The notes beneath the pieces are model-generated. The model was not told the DNA's origin and ran no database searches. It saw only the letters and a program-made list of their open reading frames with translations. Source: Capnocytophaga sp. oral taxon 878 (lineage in GTDB: Bacteria > Bacteroidota > Bacteroidia > Flavobacteriales > Flavobacteriaceae). Taken from it: a stretch of DNA of 64,000 nt. The position numbers and the translations under genes were made by a program. The stretch spans positions 930,001 to 994,000 of the forward strand of contig NZ_CP027229.1 of assembly GCF_002999135.1 (NCBI RefSeq), in the 5' to 3' direction. Below, piece by piece: positions 26,200-36,203 of the stretch. Within the stretch, counting starts at the first letter, position 1. Each line of letters opens with the position of its first letter.

Positions 26200-28956
26200 T
26201 TATTTAGCAGTTAAACGTACATCAATACGTCTATTTTTAGCTTTGCACTCAGGTGTATCATTTGCTTCACACAAAAAGTGATTAGCTCCATAACCTTCAG
26301 CACTTAGCTGTTCTTTATTGGCACCAAGCTCAATAAGTTTTTTCATTACTGAATCAGCACGTTGCTGAGAAAGTTTCAAATTACCTTCAGCACTACCTGT
26401 ATTATCAGTATAACCACCTAAACGAATAGCCGCTTTAGGGTAAGCTTTCAAAATAGTTACAATATTCTTTAATTGTTGTTCTGAACCTTCAGTAAGTTCA
26501 TCACTTCCTGATTTGAAATAAGTTCTATCCAAAGTAACCCAAGTATTTTTAAACTGATCTGCAGTGAAAGTAGGGTCACTTAATAAGCGTACAATATTAC
26601 GCTCTGATGAATTTTCTCCCACTTTTAAAATAGCATTACTTAATTGTAAATCAGCAATCTCACCTACATTATATTCAAAGTTCCCATCAGCATTAAGCAC
26701 ACCATCAGCTATAGGAGTAGCAATATCTTGTATCTCAACCATTTCTACAACTCCTCCTTGCTTAAGTTCTGCTTCCGCTGGCGTAGTGCTTGCGCTAGTA
26801 GTATGTCCTCCCAAGATAGGAGCGATTACCAAACCTACCAAGCAAGTCAATTTAATAAGAATATTCATTGAAGGTCCTGAAGTATCTTTAAATGGATCAC
26901 CCACAGTATCACCTGTTACGGCAGCTTTATGAGCATCAGAACCTTTATAAGTCATCTGTCCATTAATTTCTACACCTGCTTCAAATGACTTCTTAGCATT
27001 GTCCCAAGCTCCACCAGCATTGTTTTGAAATATAGCCCAAACTACTCCTGATACAGCTACACCAGCCATATAAGCTCCTAAGGCTTCTGCTCCCATCACA
27101 AATCCAATAATAATAGGGGTAATAATAGTAATAGCACCTGGCAACATCATCTCACGCAAAGCTGCTTTGGTTGAGATTGCCACACATTTACCATATTCCG
27201 GAGTACCTTTCCCTTCCATAATACCAGGTATCTCACGGAACTGTCTACGTACTTCATTCACCATATCCATAGCAGCTTTACCTACTGATTGCATAGCCAA
27301 AGCCGAGAATATTACTGGAATCATACCTCCTATAAACAAGGCTGCCAATACATCTGCTTTAAATATATTGATACCATCAATACCTGTAAATGTAACATAA
27401 GCAGCAAACAATGCCAAAGCTGTAAGTGCTGCCGAAGCAATAGCAAAACCTTTACCTACAGCTGCTGTAGTATTACCTACAGAGTCTAAAATATCTGTAC
27501 GCTGACGTACTTCTTTTGGTAATTCACTCATTTCAGCTACACCACCAGCATTATCAGCTATAGGACCAAAAGCATCAATAGCCAACTGCATAGCAGTAGT
27601 TGCCATCATAGCCGAAGCAGCAATTGCAACACCATAAAAACCTGCTAATGAATAAGAACCCCAAATAGCTACTGCAAATAGTAATACCGAACCAAAAGTC
27701 GATTTCATACCTGTAGCTAAACCTGCAATAATATTAGTTGCTGCACCTGTTGATGAGTTCCGAACTATATTAAGAACTGGCTTTCTACCCAAAGCAGTAA
27801 AATGTTCAGTAATAGCCGAAATAAGCAACCCTACTGCCAATCCTACAATAGTAGCATAGAACACATTAATGCTCGCAATAGTTTTTACTCCTTCACCAAA
27901 GAAACTCATTTGAATAGTTTCAGGCAACATATATTGAATAAGGAAATAGCAAGCTACCAAAGTAAGCCCTAAAGCCACATAGTTACCTACGTTAAGGGTA
28001 CCCTGTACTTGTTTTTCTTTAGCCTCATTGTTCTTGATACCTACAAAGAAAGTACCTATAATTGATGCAACAATACCTACACCAGCAATCACCAAAGGTA
28101 ATAAAATAGGACCTAAACCACCAAAAGCATCAGTAAATTCAGCACCATTAGCAGTAGCAATATCCTTAATAACATAGTTACCAAGTACCATTGAAGCAAG
28201 TACTGTAGCCACGTATGAACCAAACAAGTCAGCACCCATACCAGCCACATCACCCACGTTATCACCTACGTTATCAGCAATAGTAGCAGGGTTACGAGGG
28301 TCATCCTCAGGAATACCAGCTTCCACCTTACCTACAAGGTCAGCACCTACGTCAGCAGCTTTGGTATAAATACCACCACCTACACGAGCAAACAACGCAA
28401 TTGATTCAGCCCCCAATGAGAAACCTGCTAAGGCCTCAAGCACAAGGGTCATTTCATCATAAAACGGCTTGTTACCCAATACAAAGGTGTTTAAGAAAAG
28501 AATAAAAAACAAGCTCAAGCCTAAAACAGCCAAACCTGCAACACCCAAGCCCATAACAGTACCACCACCAAACGATACCTTCAAAGCTTTAGGTAAGCTC
28601 GTACGAGCTGCTTCGGTAGTGCGTACGTTCGCATTAGTAGCAATACGCATACCTATATTTCCCGCTAAGGCAGAAAAAAGAGCTCCAAACACAAATGCCA
28701 CAACAATGAGCCAGTGAGAAGTTTCTACCATACGAGAAACGATGAATAAGGCAATGGAAGCAATAATCACAAACAGCCCCAAAATACGATATTCAGCATT
28801 CAAAAATGCCATCGCACCTTCCTTAATACTTTTTGAAATGCTTTGCATTCTGTCAGTACCAGTAGTCTGTTTGTTCACCCATAAAGCCTTTGTAATCATA
28901 AAGATAAGCCCCAGAATAGCAAGGGCTAACGGCAGATATAACATCATTTTATCCAT
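26200..28956 (-). CDS. hppA: Membrane pyrophosphatase fused to OmpA-like domain
   Basis: Ion-pumping pyrophosphatase of the inner membrane that couples PPi hydrolysis to Na+ or H+ export. The active-site motif [11 protein letters not shown] lies near residue 206, followed by [19 protein letters not shown]. The [10 protein letters not shown] segment has Ala where K+-independent enzymes have Lys, so K+-dependence is expected. The pump occupies about residues 1-705. It is extended to 918 residues by a linker and a C-terminal OmpA-type peptidoglycan-binding domain (about 800-918: [34 protein letters not shown]). Because M-PPase C-termini face away from the cytoplasm, the domain should sit in the periplasm. 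Confidence 0.93.
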   Translation of the reverse strand: MDKMMLYLPLALAILGLIFMITKALWVNKQTTGTDRMQSISKSIKEGAMAFLNAEYRILGLFVIIASIALFIVSRMVETSHWLIVVAFVFGALFSALAGNIGMRIATNANVRTTEAARTSLPKALKVSFGGGTVMGLGVAGLAVLGLSLFFILFLNTFVLGNKPFYDEMTLVLEALAGFSLGAESIALFARVGGGIYTKAADVGADLVGKVEAGIPEDDPRNPATIADNVGDNVGDVAGMGADLFGSYVATVLASMVLGNYVIKDIATANGAEFTDAFGGLGPILLPLVIAGVGIVASIIGTFFVGIKNNEAKEKQVQGTLNVGNYVALGLTLVACYFLIQYMLPETIQMSFFGEGVKTIASINVFYATIVGLAVGLLISAITEHFTALGRKPVLNIVRNSSTGAATNIIAGLATGMKSTFGSVLLFAVAIWGSYSLAGFYGVAIAASAMMATTAMQLAIDAFGPIADNAGGVAEMSELPKEVRQRTDILDSVGNTTAAVGKGFAIASAALTALALFAAYVTFTGIDGINIFKADVLAALFIGGMIPVIFSALAMQSVGKAAMDMVNEVRRQFREIPGIMEGKGTPEYGKCVAISTKAALREMMLPGAITIITPIIIGFVMGAEALGAYMAGVAVSGVVWAIFQNNAGGAWDNAKKSFEAGVEINGQMTYKGSDAHKAAVTGDTVGDPFKDTSGPSMNILIKLTCLVGLVIAPILGGHTTSASTTPAEAELKQGGVVEMVEIQDIATPIADGVLNADGNFEYNVGEIADLQLSNAILKVGENSSERNIVRLLSDPTFTADQFKNTWVTLDRTYFKSGSDELTEGSEQQLKNIVTILKAYPKAAIRLGGYTDNTGSAEGNLKLSQQRADSVMKKLIELGANKEQLSAEGYGANHFLCEANDTPECKAKNRRIDVRLTAK

Positions 28957-29273
28957 ACAAATATTTAGTAATTAGTTAAAATTAGGGCGTAAAATTACAA
29001 AAGATAATTGTAATAGCGAAATAAAATCACATTTTTTTTATTCTCACTTCAAAAAAACTCTCTCCAAACACTACCCACCAAGCCCTATTTATACATCAAA
29101 CACAACCTCATTTTTAGGGGCAAATTTTCACACATCAGCCCATCATTCATCTTCTCCCCACATCTATAACTCCCCTACCCCACTTCAAGCAAAAGATGAA
29201 TACAAGCAGCAAGCAACCACAACTTAGCATAACCATAGCTCAAATACACCCTTAGTAACTCTACAATATAAGA

Positions 29274-29323
29274 TGAACGAACGAATAACGAAGGATAAAC
29301 GAACTATAAACGAAGGATAGTTA
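29274..29323 (-). repeat. 11-bp-period repeat, copy E
   Basis: On the minus strand: AACTATCCTTCGT, TTATAGTTCGT, TTATCCTTCGT, TATTCGTTCGTTCAT. Almost identical to copy C. It is the only identifiable element of the 480-base gap before hppA on this strand. Confidence 0.85.
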
Positions 29324-29437
29324 GTGCGATTCTCTGCCTAAATATATCACCAAGAAAAGGACAAATGAAGAATAACTTCTAAGCAGACAAAAAAAATATG
29401 CTGTCGAAATATAAAATCTCAACAGCATTGATGCCAA

Positions 29438-29926
29438 TTACTTATTAATCGACAAAATATATTGTCTTTTAAACTCAGAAAAGGAATTTGCAATCAGTAT
29501 AGGCTCCTCATACATAGGCTCATACCCACGATAAATATTACCAAAATTATGTTTAGCAATCCCTATAGCTACATATTCATAACCATTTTTAACCGACATA
29601 AGAAAAGGCAAATGAGCTTCCCAAAACTCAGTCACGTTATGCCTTTCATCATCATTTTCCGAAAACTCTAAGCTCTGTCGTTCAAATTCATTCCAAGCAA
29701 AACAGTCATCCTCCCTATTTTGGTAGTCTCTAACTGATAAAAACCATATAGTATCCTCTTTGTTACTACACACACTAAATGAACTAATAAACTCCCGAAA
29801 TTCTTCCGTAGTATCTCGGATTCTTCCATTAGCCAAATCTACTATACAGTACACATTGGGTTGTTTTTCTAAGCAAACATTCCAATCCAAATTCTTCAAT
29901 GTTTCTAAAAAAAGTAAATTTTCCAC
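29438..29926 (-). CDS. SMI1/KNR4-like (SUKH superfamily) immunity protein
   Basis: 162-residue soluble protein. The C-terminal half has the SUKH pattern as I know it: EFWEAHLPFLMSVKNGYEYVAIGI (about residues 103-126), a GNIYRGYEPMYEEP segment, then an aliphatic strand and SFSEFKRQYI. SUKH proteins bind and neutralise nuclease or other toxins. It lies 6 bases after another small gene in a two-gene unit between hppA and gltS, with no toxin nearby. Assignment is from consensus memory. Confidence 0.65.
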   Translation of the reverse strand: MENLLFLETLKNLDWNVCLEKQPNVYCIVDLANGRIRDTTEEFREFISSFSVCSNKEDTIWFLSVRDYQNREDDCFAWNEFERQSLEFSENDDERHNVTEFWEAHLPFLMSVKNGYEYVAIGIAKHNFGNIYRGYEPMYEEPILIANSFSEFKRQYILSINK

Positions 29927-29932
29927 TATTTT

Positions 29933-30289
29933 TTACTCTAACCAATCCCAAATCCTGTGAATCAAATCATTATCAATCTCTTTACTTATCAACAATGTTT
30001 TTTGGACACCATTTTCAACAGAAAGCTCAAAACTCATATTGCCTTTACCATTTTCCAACAGATTGATAAACTTAAAAAGAGAAAGCTCAACACAGTACTT
30101 TAGTCCTTTTTGCAGTTTCATAAAAGCCTCATCATCCAATAATTGCAATAACTCTACAAGAGCCTTTTGCTCCTCATCAGGATTTTTAATAGTTTTAGGA
30201 TCATTTCTAAATGCTATAAGCATATCTAAAGACGTATCTCTACTACTTCTCACACACTGCCCAAAAGCCTCAATTAGTTTATCTTCCAT
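29933..30289 (-). CDS. Hypothetical protein, possible immunity partner, 118 aa
   Basis: Acidic, largely helical small soluble protein. Residues 36-90 are leucine-rich (EEQKALVELLQLL, LQKGLKYCVELSLFKFINLL). No recognised domain. Cotranscribed with the SUKH-like gene (6-base gap). Unknown function; immunity by association only. Confidence 0.55.
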   Translation of the reverse strand: MEDKLIEAFGQCVRSSRDTSLDMLIAFRNDPKTIKNPDEEQKALVELLQLLDDEAFMKLQKGLKYCVELSLFKFINLLENGKGNMSFELSVENGVQKTLLISKEIDNDLIHRIWDWLE

Positions 30290-30310
30290 AATTACACTAA
30301 TTATTCATCA

Positions 30311-31543
30311 CTATAAGAAACTTATAAATGTGGTCAAAATAAAGGCATTAATAAAATCTATAAAGAAAGCCCCTACCATTGGTACAATCAAAAAGGCTTT
30401 ATGCGAAGGTCCAAAACGCTCCGTAACCGACTGCATATTGGCTATAGCTGTAGGGGTAGCTCCCATACCAAAACCACAATGTCCAGCAGATAGTACAGCC
30501 GCATCATAATTACTACCCATCAAACGGAAAGTAACAAAATAAGCATAAGTACACATTACAAAAGTTTGTGCTGCCAAAATAATAAGCATTGGGAGAGCTA
30601 AATTTAGTAAATCCCACAATTTAAGATTTAAGAGGGCAATCCCCAAAAACAAATTCAATGAGGCATTACCAAACACATCAATAGCACGATCAAACACATT
30701 TACGCTAAAGCCCTTAGTAAGAATATTACGTAACAAAACACCGAAGAATAGTGCCCATACAAACTGAGGTATTGTAAATTTTTCAGGCAAGTAAGCCGTA
30801 ACTTGTGGAGAAGTCATTATAGCCGAAAAAGAAAGACAAGCAGCAAATAAAGCCATTGTTTCTATTGCCGATTTAGCTGTAATAAGGCGTTGCTTATCAG
30901 CTTTTTCAAATATTTGAACAGTAGTATCACCAGCATTATCTGCTTGTTGGGGTTCAACAACAGGTTTCCTGCCCAACTTGTTTACCAGCTTACGCGCTAC
31001 AGGGCCACCTATAAGGCCACCAAGTATAAGTCCAAAAGTAGCTGAAGCCATACCTATATCAGTAGCCCCTTTAATAGCATACTTTTGCCCTTCTAATATT
31101 TTACCCCAAGCACCAGCAGTTCCGTGCCCACCAGTAAGTGTTATAGAACCTGTTATAAGCCCTACAATAGGATTTTCACCTAAAGCAGTAGCTAATCCTA
31201 TACCTACGGTATTCTGTACTATAATAAATAAGGCTACTACTCCTAAAAAAATAACAAGTCCTTTACCTCCTGCTTTTAGTCTAGAAAAGTCGGCACTTAA
31301 ACCTATAGATGAAAAGAAGAAAAGCATAAAAGCATCACGTAAGCCTTTATCAAACTCTAATGAAGTTTTATTATAGGCATATAAAAGGCACATAAAAACC
31401 GCTGCCAGCAAGCCGCCAGCAACGGGTTCAGGTATATTGAAGTCTTTTAAAAACTTCACTTTATGTACTAAAAGCCGCCCTACAAGTAGTACTATAGTAG
31501 CTGCTATAAGGGTGAAATAAGGATCAATAATAAGGGTATTCAT
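30311..31543 (-). CDS. gltS: Sodium/glutamate symporter
   Basis: Inner-membrane Na+/glutamate carrier of the GltS family. 410 residues with about ten helices in two inverted halves. Family signatures are visible: IPEPVAGGLLAA near residue 37, GHGTAGAWG near 119, and the second-half GHCGFGMGATPTAIANM near 355. Downstream of yebC with a one-base overlap (TAATG), so translation is coupled. Confidence 0.92.
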   Translation of the reverse strand: MNTLIIDPYFTLIAATIVLLVGRLLVHKVKFLKDFNIPEPVAGGLLAAVFMCLLYAYNKTSLEFDKGLRDAFMLFFFSSIGLSADFSRLKAGGKGLVIFLGVVALFIIVQNTVGIGLATALGENPIVGLITGSITLTGGHGTAGAWGKILEGQKYAIKGATDIGMASATFGLILGGLIGGPVARKLVNKLGRKPVVEPQQADNAGDTTVQIFEKADKQRLITAKSAIETMALFAACLSFSAIMTSPQVTAYLPEKFTIPQFVWALFFGVLLRNILTKGFSVNVFDRAIDVFGNASLNLFLGIALLNLKLWDLLNLALPMLIILAAQTFVMCTYAYFVTFRLMGSNYDAAVLSAGHCGFGMGATPTAIANMQSVTERFGPSHKAFLIVPMVGAFFIDFINAFILTTFISFL

Positions 31544-32259
31544 TATTCCGTTTCTTTCATAGTATGATAAACATTCTGGACGTCATCGTCCTCTTCTATT
31601 TTCTCAAGAAGCTTTTCTACATCAGCTTGTTCTTCAGGAGTTAGCTCTTTAGTTACTTGCGGAATACGTTCAAATCCTGATGATAAAATTTCTATACCAC
31701 GACCTTCTAATTCTTTTTGTATTGCACCAAAGCTTTCAAAAGGTGCATAGATAAGGATACCATCTTCATCTACAAACACTTCCTCAGCTCCAAAATCTAT
31801 CATTTCAAGCTCTAACTCCTCTGGGTCAATACCATTAGCATTGATACGAAAGTTACAAGTATGGTCAAACATAAATTCTACTGAGCCTGAAGTACCTAAA
31901 GTACCATTACATTTGTTAAAATAACTGCGAATATTGGCTACTGTACGATTATTATTATCGGTAGCTGTTTCAATAAGTAGTGCTATACCATGAGGGGCGT
32001 ATCCTTCAAAAAGTACTTCCTTATAGTTAGCTGTATCCTTTTCACTTGCTTTTTTAATTGCGCGCTCAATATTTTCTTTGGGCATATTGGCAGCTTTGGC
32101 GTTCTGTATTACAGCACGTAGGCGAGAATTACTTTCAGGGTGAGGTCCTCCTTCTTTCACTGCCATTACGATATCTTTCCCTATACGGGTAAATGTTTTT
32201 GCCATTGCAGCCCAACGTTTAAATTTACGGGCTTTTCTAAATTCAAATGCTCTTCCCAT
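31543..32259 (-). CDS. YebC/PmpR family DNA-binding / translation factor
   Basis: Cytosolic YebC-family protein, 238 residues. Signature MGRAFEFRKARKFKRWAAMAKTF and the TRIGKDIVMAVKEGGPHPESN segment are present, with GTSGSVEFMF near residue 121. The family was named as transcription regulators and more recently linked to translation of difficult sequences. Overlaps gltS by one base. Confidence 0.92.
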   Translation of the reverse strand: MGRAFEFRKARKFKRWAAMAKTFTRIGKDIVMAVKEGGPHPESNSRLRAVIQNAKAANMPKENIERAIKKASEKDTANYKEVLFEGYAPHGIALLIETATDNNNRTVANIRSYFNKCNGTLGTSGSVEFMFDHTCNFRINANGIDPEELELEMIDFGAEEVFVDEDGILIYAPFESFGAIQKELEGRGIEILSSGFERIPQVTKELTPEEQADVEKLLEKIEEDDDVQNVYHTMKETE

Positions 32260-32318
32260 TTGCTCTATATTTAAATTTAATGTTTAATGATAATTTTAAT
32301 CTATTATACTTTATTACT

Positions 32319-33398
32319 TTACTCCTTAATTTTTATTTGATTATCTTCAAAAAGTAAAGGTGTTTCAGGAAAATCTAACTCTGTAAGATATTTTATCTCA
32401 CTAAATACCTTACAATTAGTATCAAGTTCTAAGCCATTAGCTTTTGTTTGTTTTACCGAAATGACATTTGCATACAAAAAGTTACCTTTTCGGTCTATTT
32501 TAATATCAAACAAAGGGGCTATTCCATTTGCTCCTTGTAGGTTAAACCTACCATAAGTATTGAAATTACCCATACTATAAGTTATAAATTTCCCATTATA
32601 TAATTCTACTGCACGTGTTACATGAGGACCATGACCTAATACAATATCAGCACCTGCATCTATTACTGAGTGTGCAAATTCATACACATTACCTCTGTTC
32701 TCTCCATAAAAGAACTCATTAGCCCTAGGTACACGTGTATTTTTAGAACCCTCTGCCCCTCCGTGAAATGAAACAATAAGTATATCTACCTGAGGGCGCA
32801 ACTCCTTTACTAAATCAGTTGCTTGTTCTATATTGTTTACTGATAGCATATTACTATTAGGTGAAAAAGCACAAAAGCCATACTTTATACCATCTTTTTC
32901 AAAGATAACTGATTTGTTTTCTATAGGTCCTGCGTGATAAATACCTACTTCATCTAATATTTTAGCAGTATTTTTTCGTCCTTTTTCTCCAAAATCATTA
33001 GCATGATTATTGGCTGTACTCATTAAGTTAAAGCCTGCATCTTTGATAATTTTCCCATAACGATTGGGCATACGAAAAGCATAACAAGTACCTTCTGCAG
33101 CTTTTTTACATTTATCAGAACTACCACTATCTAATATTGCTCCTTCTAAATTACCAAATACTATATCACCTTTTAGATAAGGCTTTACATATTTAAAACT
33201 ATCAACAGCATCATCTTTAGGCAAATAACCTTCAGGAAACCCTGAACCTATCATTACATCTCCTACAGCTACTATTGTTAGTGTATCCTTAGTGTACATT
33301 AGAGCTAAAGTATCTATAGGAATATGTCTTAAACTATCTATTTGTGCTGTTACATACCCACTTATACTTAAAGCTATCAGTAATAGAATTTTTCGCAT
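32319..33398 (-). CDS. CapA family secreted metallophosphatase-like protein
   Basis: 359 residues with a cleavable signal peptide (residues 1-18, ending YVTAQ). The PGA_cap metallophosphatase-like domain covers most of the protein, with ordered metal motifs VAVGDVMIG near 44, FGNLEGA near 83, ANNHANDFG near 128, VSFHGGAEG near 214, and LGHGPHVTRA near 253. Family members act in poly-gamma-glutamate capsule or similar periplasmic processes, but no pgs genes are nearby, so the substrate is unknown. Lies 5 bases after psd. Confidence 0.85.
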   Translation of the reverse strand: MRKILLLIALSISGYVTAQIDSLRHIPIDTLALMYTKDTLTIVAVGDVMIGSGFPEGYLPKDDAVDSFKYVKPYLKGDIVFGNLEGAILDSGSSDKCKKAAEGTCYAFRMPNRYGKIIKDAGFNLMSTANNHANDFGEKGRKNTAKILDEVGIYHAGPIENKSVIFEKDGIKYGFCAFSPNSNMLSVNNIEQATDLVKELRPQVDILIVSFHGGAEGSKNTRVPRANEFFYGENRGNVYEFAHSVIDAGADIVLGHGPHVTRAVELYNGKFITYSMGNFNTYGRFNLQGANGIAPLFDIKIDRKGNFLYANVISVKQTKANGLELDTNCKVFSEIKYLTELDFPETPLLFEDNQIKIKE

Positions 33399-33403
33399 TT
33401 CTT

Positions 33404-34054
33404 TTACTTTTCAGCAATTACATCAATACCTCCTTTTACTATCTGGTTGAGCTGTACATTTACTTTTGTTCCTAAAGGTAAGTAAACATCTACACGTGAG
33501 CCAAATTTTATAAAACCTGCATCTTCACCTTGTATTGCTGTATCTCCTACTTTAGCGTAATTCACAATACGTTTTGCTAATGCTCCTGCTATTTGCCTAT
33601 ACAATACCTTGCCAAAAACTGGGTTATCTACAACTATTGTAGTACGCTCATTTTCTTCTGAGGCTTTGGGATGCCATGCTACTAAATACTTACCAGGATG
33701 GTACTGACTATATACAACCTTACCTCCTAAAGCATAACGTGTAACGTGTACATTTAAAGGAGACATAAAGATAGATATCTGTAAGCATTTATCATTAAAA
33801 TATTCTTTTTCAAACACTTCCTCTATCACTACTACCTTACCATCAACAGGAGCAATAATGTGATGGTCATTTTTAGGAGTTTTACGTTTAGGGTTCCTAA
33901 AGAACTGCAAAACAGCTATTAGAAACACAATAGATAGTAGTTGTATAGCTTTTTTAAGCCATACTATATCAATAAAATAATGAGCTATAAGCGATATACC
34001 TATTACCACAAATAGCGTAATGAGAATAATTTTAAATCCTTCTTTGTGAAACAT
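33404..34054 (-). CDS. psd: Phosphatidylserine decarboxylase proenzyme
   Basis: Makes phosphatidylethanolamine by decarboxylating phosphatidylserine at the inner membrane. Short form, 216 residues: N-terminal membrane segment, IAPVDGKVV near residue 70, FMSPLNVHVTRYAL near 100, YHPGK, and the self-cleavage Gly-Ser in FIKFGSRVDVYLP near residue 184, where Ser becomes the pyruvoyl group. Start ATG 34054 chosen because the promoter -7 box at 34074-34081 excludes the upstream in-frame ATG at 34084. First gene of a likely psd-capA-yebC-gltS operon. Confidence 0.93.
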   Translation of the reverse strand: MFHKEGFKIILITLFVVIGISLIAHYFIDIVWLKKAIQLLSIVFLIAVLQFFRNPKRKTPKNDHHIIAPVDGKVVVIEEVFEKEYFNDKCLQISIFMSPLNVHVTRYALGGKVVYSQYHPGKYLVAWHPKASEENERTTIVVDNPVFGKVLYRQIAGALAKRIVNYAKVGDTAIQGEDAGFIKFGSRVDVYLPLGTKVNVQLNQIVKGGIDVIAEK

Positions 34055-34073
34055 TACCTTTTTTTTTAGATTG

Positions 34074-34104
34074 CAAAAGTACAAATATTTTTTTAAACTA
34101 GCAA
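34074..34104 (-). promoter_or_regulatory. Promoter of psd operon
   Basis: Minus strand: TACTTTTG (34074-34081) with TTG about 20 bases upstream (34102-34104). It fixes the psd start at 34054. Confidence 0.65.
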
Positions 34105-34140
34105 AAAAAGTTCTAAGCTGATTGGCTTAGAACTTTTATT
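34104..34140. terminator. Terminator between nagB and psd
   Basis: AAAAGTTCTAAGC and GCTTAGAACTTTT form a perfect 13-bp stem with a short loop and T/A-rich flanks. It ends the nagB transcript on the minus strand. Confidence 0.85.
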
Positions 34141-34167
34141 ATTATCCTCTTTCAAAGAGTTGAGAGA

Positions 34168-36111
34168 CTAAAAGAAGTATCTTTTGAATGCCTCAATAGC
34201 AGCATAGTCTGCCAAACCTAAATTGCGATAACGGCGTGCTGTTTCGCTATTGCGAGCTTCAGCACGTTGCCAGAACTCACGCAAGTCATCACCCTGGAAC
34301 ATTGCACCGTCTTTTTGTGATTGGTGGAAGAAGATAGCTTGACGTTTTTTAAGTACTTGTGCTGGACTCATAGGAACTGCCATTTCAATTTCATGAATAT
34401 CCCATTCGTGCCAAGCACCACGATATAACCACAACCAGCAGTCTTTCATATAATCCTTTTCTTTCAAGTTTTTCACAGCAGCAAAGATAGCATCCAAGCA
34501 TACTTTGTGAGTACCATGAGGGTCGGCTAGGTCACCTGCAGCATAAATTTGATGTGGTTTTACCTCTTCAATCAAATCCATAATAATTTTGATATCAGCT
34601 TCACCTATAGGATTCTTTTTCACGCCACCTGTTTCATAAAAAGGTAAGTTAAGGAAGTGTACACGATTATCAGGCACGCCTTCATAACGAGTAGCTGCCA
34701 ATGATTCATGGCGACGAATATTGCCTTTTAATTGGCGTACTAATAAGCTATCAATTTCATTTGATTTTTTATTAGTAATATTGCTAATTATTTCATCAAG
34801 TACTGCTACCTCAGCTTTATTTTCTTTTACTATATCTTTGAATACTTCTGCAAACTTGAGCGCTTCGTGATCGGATACAGCAAAGTTACCTGAAGTTTGG
34901 TAAGCAATATGTACTTCATGACCTTGTGATACTAGACGATCAAAAGTACCTCCCATTGAGATTACATCATCATCAGGGTGTGGACTAAAGATAATAATAC
35001 GTTTTTTATGAGGTTTCTCGCGCTCTGGACGATTAGTATCATCAGCATTAGGTTTACCTCCTGGCCAGCCAGTAATGGTGTGTTGCAAACGGTTAAACAT
35101 TGCAATATTCAAATCATAAGCAGGACCTGATTCGGCAAGGAGTTTAGACATACCATTTTCATTATAATCAGAATCGGTAAGTTTAAGAATAGTTTTGCCA
35201 AGGTGCTCACATAGCCATACGATAGCTTTAGCTTTAAGGTCTTCATTCCATTTCACATCTTTCACCAACCAAGGGGTATTAATGCGGGTTAGGAGAGCAG
35301 AAGCTTCTTCATCTAATACAAAAGTAGTATTTTCGTGTAATTGTAAATAACTTGAAGGTACTTCGGAAGTTACCTCACCTTCAACAGCTTTAGCAACAAT
35401 TGAAGCTTTGCTACTACCCCAAGCAAGCAATACAATACGACGTGCTTTCATTACAGTACGGATACCCATAGTAATAGCTTGGCGAGGTACATTGTCGATT
35501 CCATGAAATGCTTCAGCTGCATCGGAACGAGTGATATGATCAAGGGTAATGTTACGTGTACCTGAGTTTCGGTTAGAACCTGGCTCATTAAAACCTATGT
35601 GTCCTGTCCTACCAATACCTAAAAGTTGGAAATCAATACCTCCGCATTCTTCAATTTTCTTGTCATAAGAAGCGCAGTAAGCATCAAGTTCATCATGAGA
35701 CACTGTTCCGTTAGGTATATTGATATTTTCTTTTGGAATATCAATATGGTTGAACAAATGCTCGTGCATAAAGTACCAATAGCTTTGCAAATCTTGCTTT
35801 TCCATTGGGTAGTACTCATCTAAGTTAAAGGTAATAACATTTTTAAAGCTAAGACCTTCTTCTTTGTGCATACGTACTAACTCATCATACACTTTAACTG
35901 GTGAAGAACCTGTGGCTAAGCCCAACACACAAGTTTTACCCTCTGATTGTTTTCTTCTGATAAGATTAGCAATTTCATGAGCGACACTAACAGAAGCGGT
36001 TACGGAATTTGAGAAAACAAGATTATCTATTTTCTCAAAACGAGTTTCTTCAACAGCCCCAGCAGGGTGATGAGCAATCGATGAAACTTCTTTTTTAATA
36101 TCTGTTCTCAT
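34168..36111 (-). CDS. nagB: Glucosamine-6-phosphate deaminase fused to PIG-L deacetylase-like domain
   Basis: N-terminal NagB domain (about residues 20-290) converts glucosamine-6-phosphate to fructose-6-phosphate and ammonia: LGLATGSSPVKVY near 59, TFNLDEYYPM near 94, GIGRTGHIGFNEPGS near 163. The C-terminal part (about 370-647) is a PIG-L/LmbE deacetylase-like domain with the zinc motif SPHPDDDVISMGG near 374 and a downstream AAGDLADPHGTHK. This long two-domain form is, to my knowledge, known in Bacteroidota and suggests coupled N-deacetylation and deamination of amino sugars. Own promoter at 36153-36183. Confidence 0.92.
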   Translation of the reverse strand: MRTDIKKEVSSIAHHPAGAVEETRFEKIDNLVFSNSVTASVSVAHEIANLIRRKQSEGKTCVLGLATGSSPVKVYDELVRMHKEEGLSFKNVITFNLDEYYPMEKQDLQSYWYFMHEHLFNHIDIPKENINIPNGTVSHDELDAYCASYDKKIEECGGIDFQLLGIGRTGHIGFNEPGSNRNSGTRNITLDHITRSDAAEAFHGIDNVPRQAITMGIRTVMKARRIVLLAWGSSKASIVAKAVEGEVTSEVPSSYLQLHENTTFVLDEEASALLTRINTPWLVKDVKWNEDLKAKAIVWLCEHLGKTILKLTDSDYNENGMSKLLAESGPAYDLNIAMFNRLQHTITGWPGGKPNADDTNRPEREKPHKKRIIIFSPHPDDDVISMGGTFDRLVSQGHEVHIAYQTSGNFAVSDHEALKFAEVFKDIVKENKAEVAVLDEIISNITNKKSNEIDSLLVRQLKGNIRRHESLAATRYEGVPDNRVHFLNLPFYETGGVKKNPIGEADIKIIMDLIEEVKPHQIYAAGDLADPHGTHKVCLDAIFAAVKNLKEKDYMKDCWLWLYRGAWHEWDIHEIEMAVPMSPAQVLKKRQAIFFHQSQKDGAMFQGDDLREFWQRAEARNSETARRYRNLGLADYAAIEAFKRYFF

Positions 36112-36152
36112 TTTTGTTTGATAAATGATTTTTTATTATTTTTTTAACAGGG

Positions 36153-36183
36153 CAAAGGTAAACAACTTTTATGAATTACACAA
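36153..36183 (-). promoter_or_regulatory. Promoter of nagB
   Basis: Minus strand: TACCTTTG (36153-36160) and TTG (36181-36183) with 20 bases between. Confidence 0.65.
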
Positions 36184-36203
36184 AAATAATTTTAAGTTTT
36201 TTT

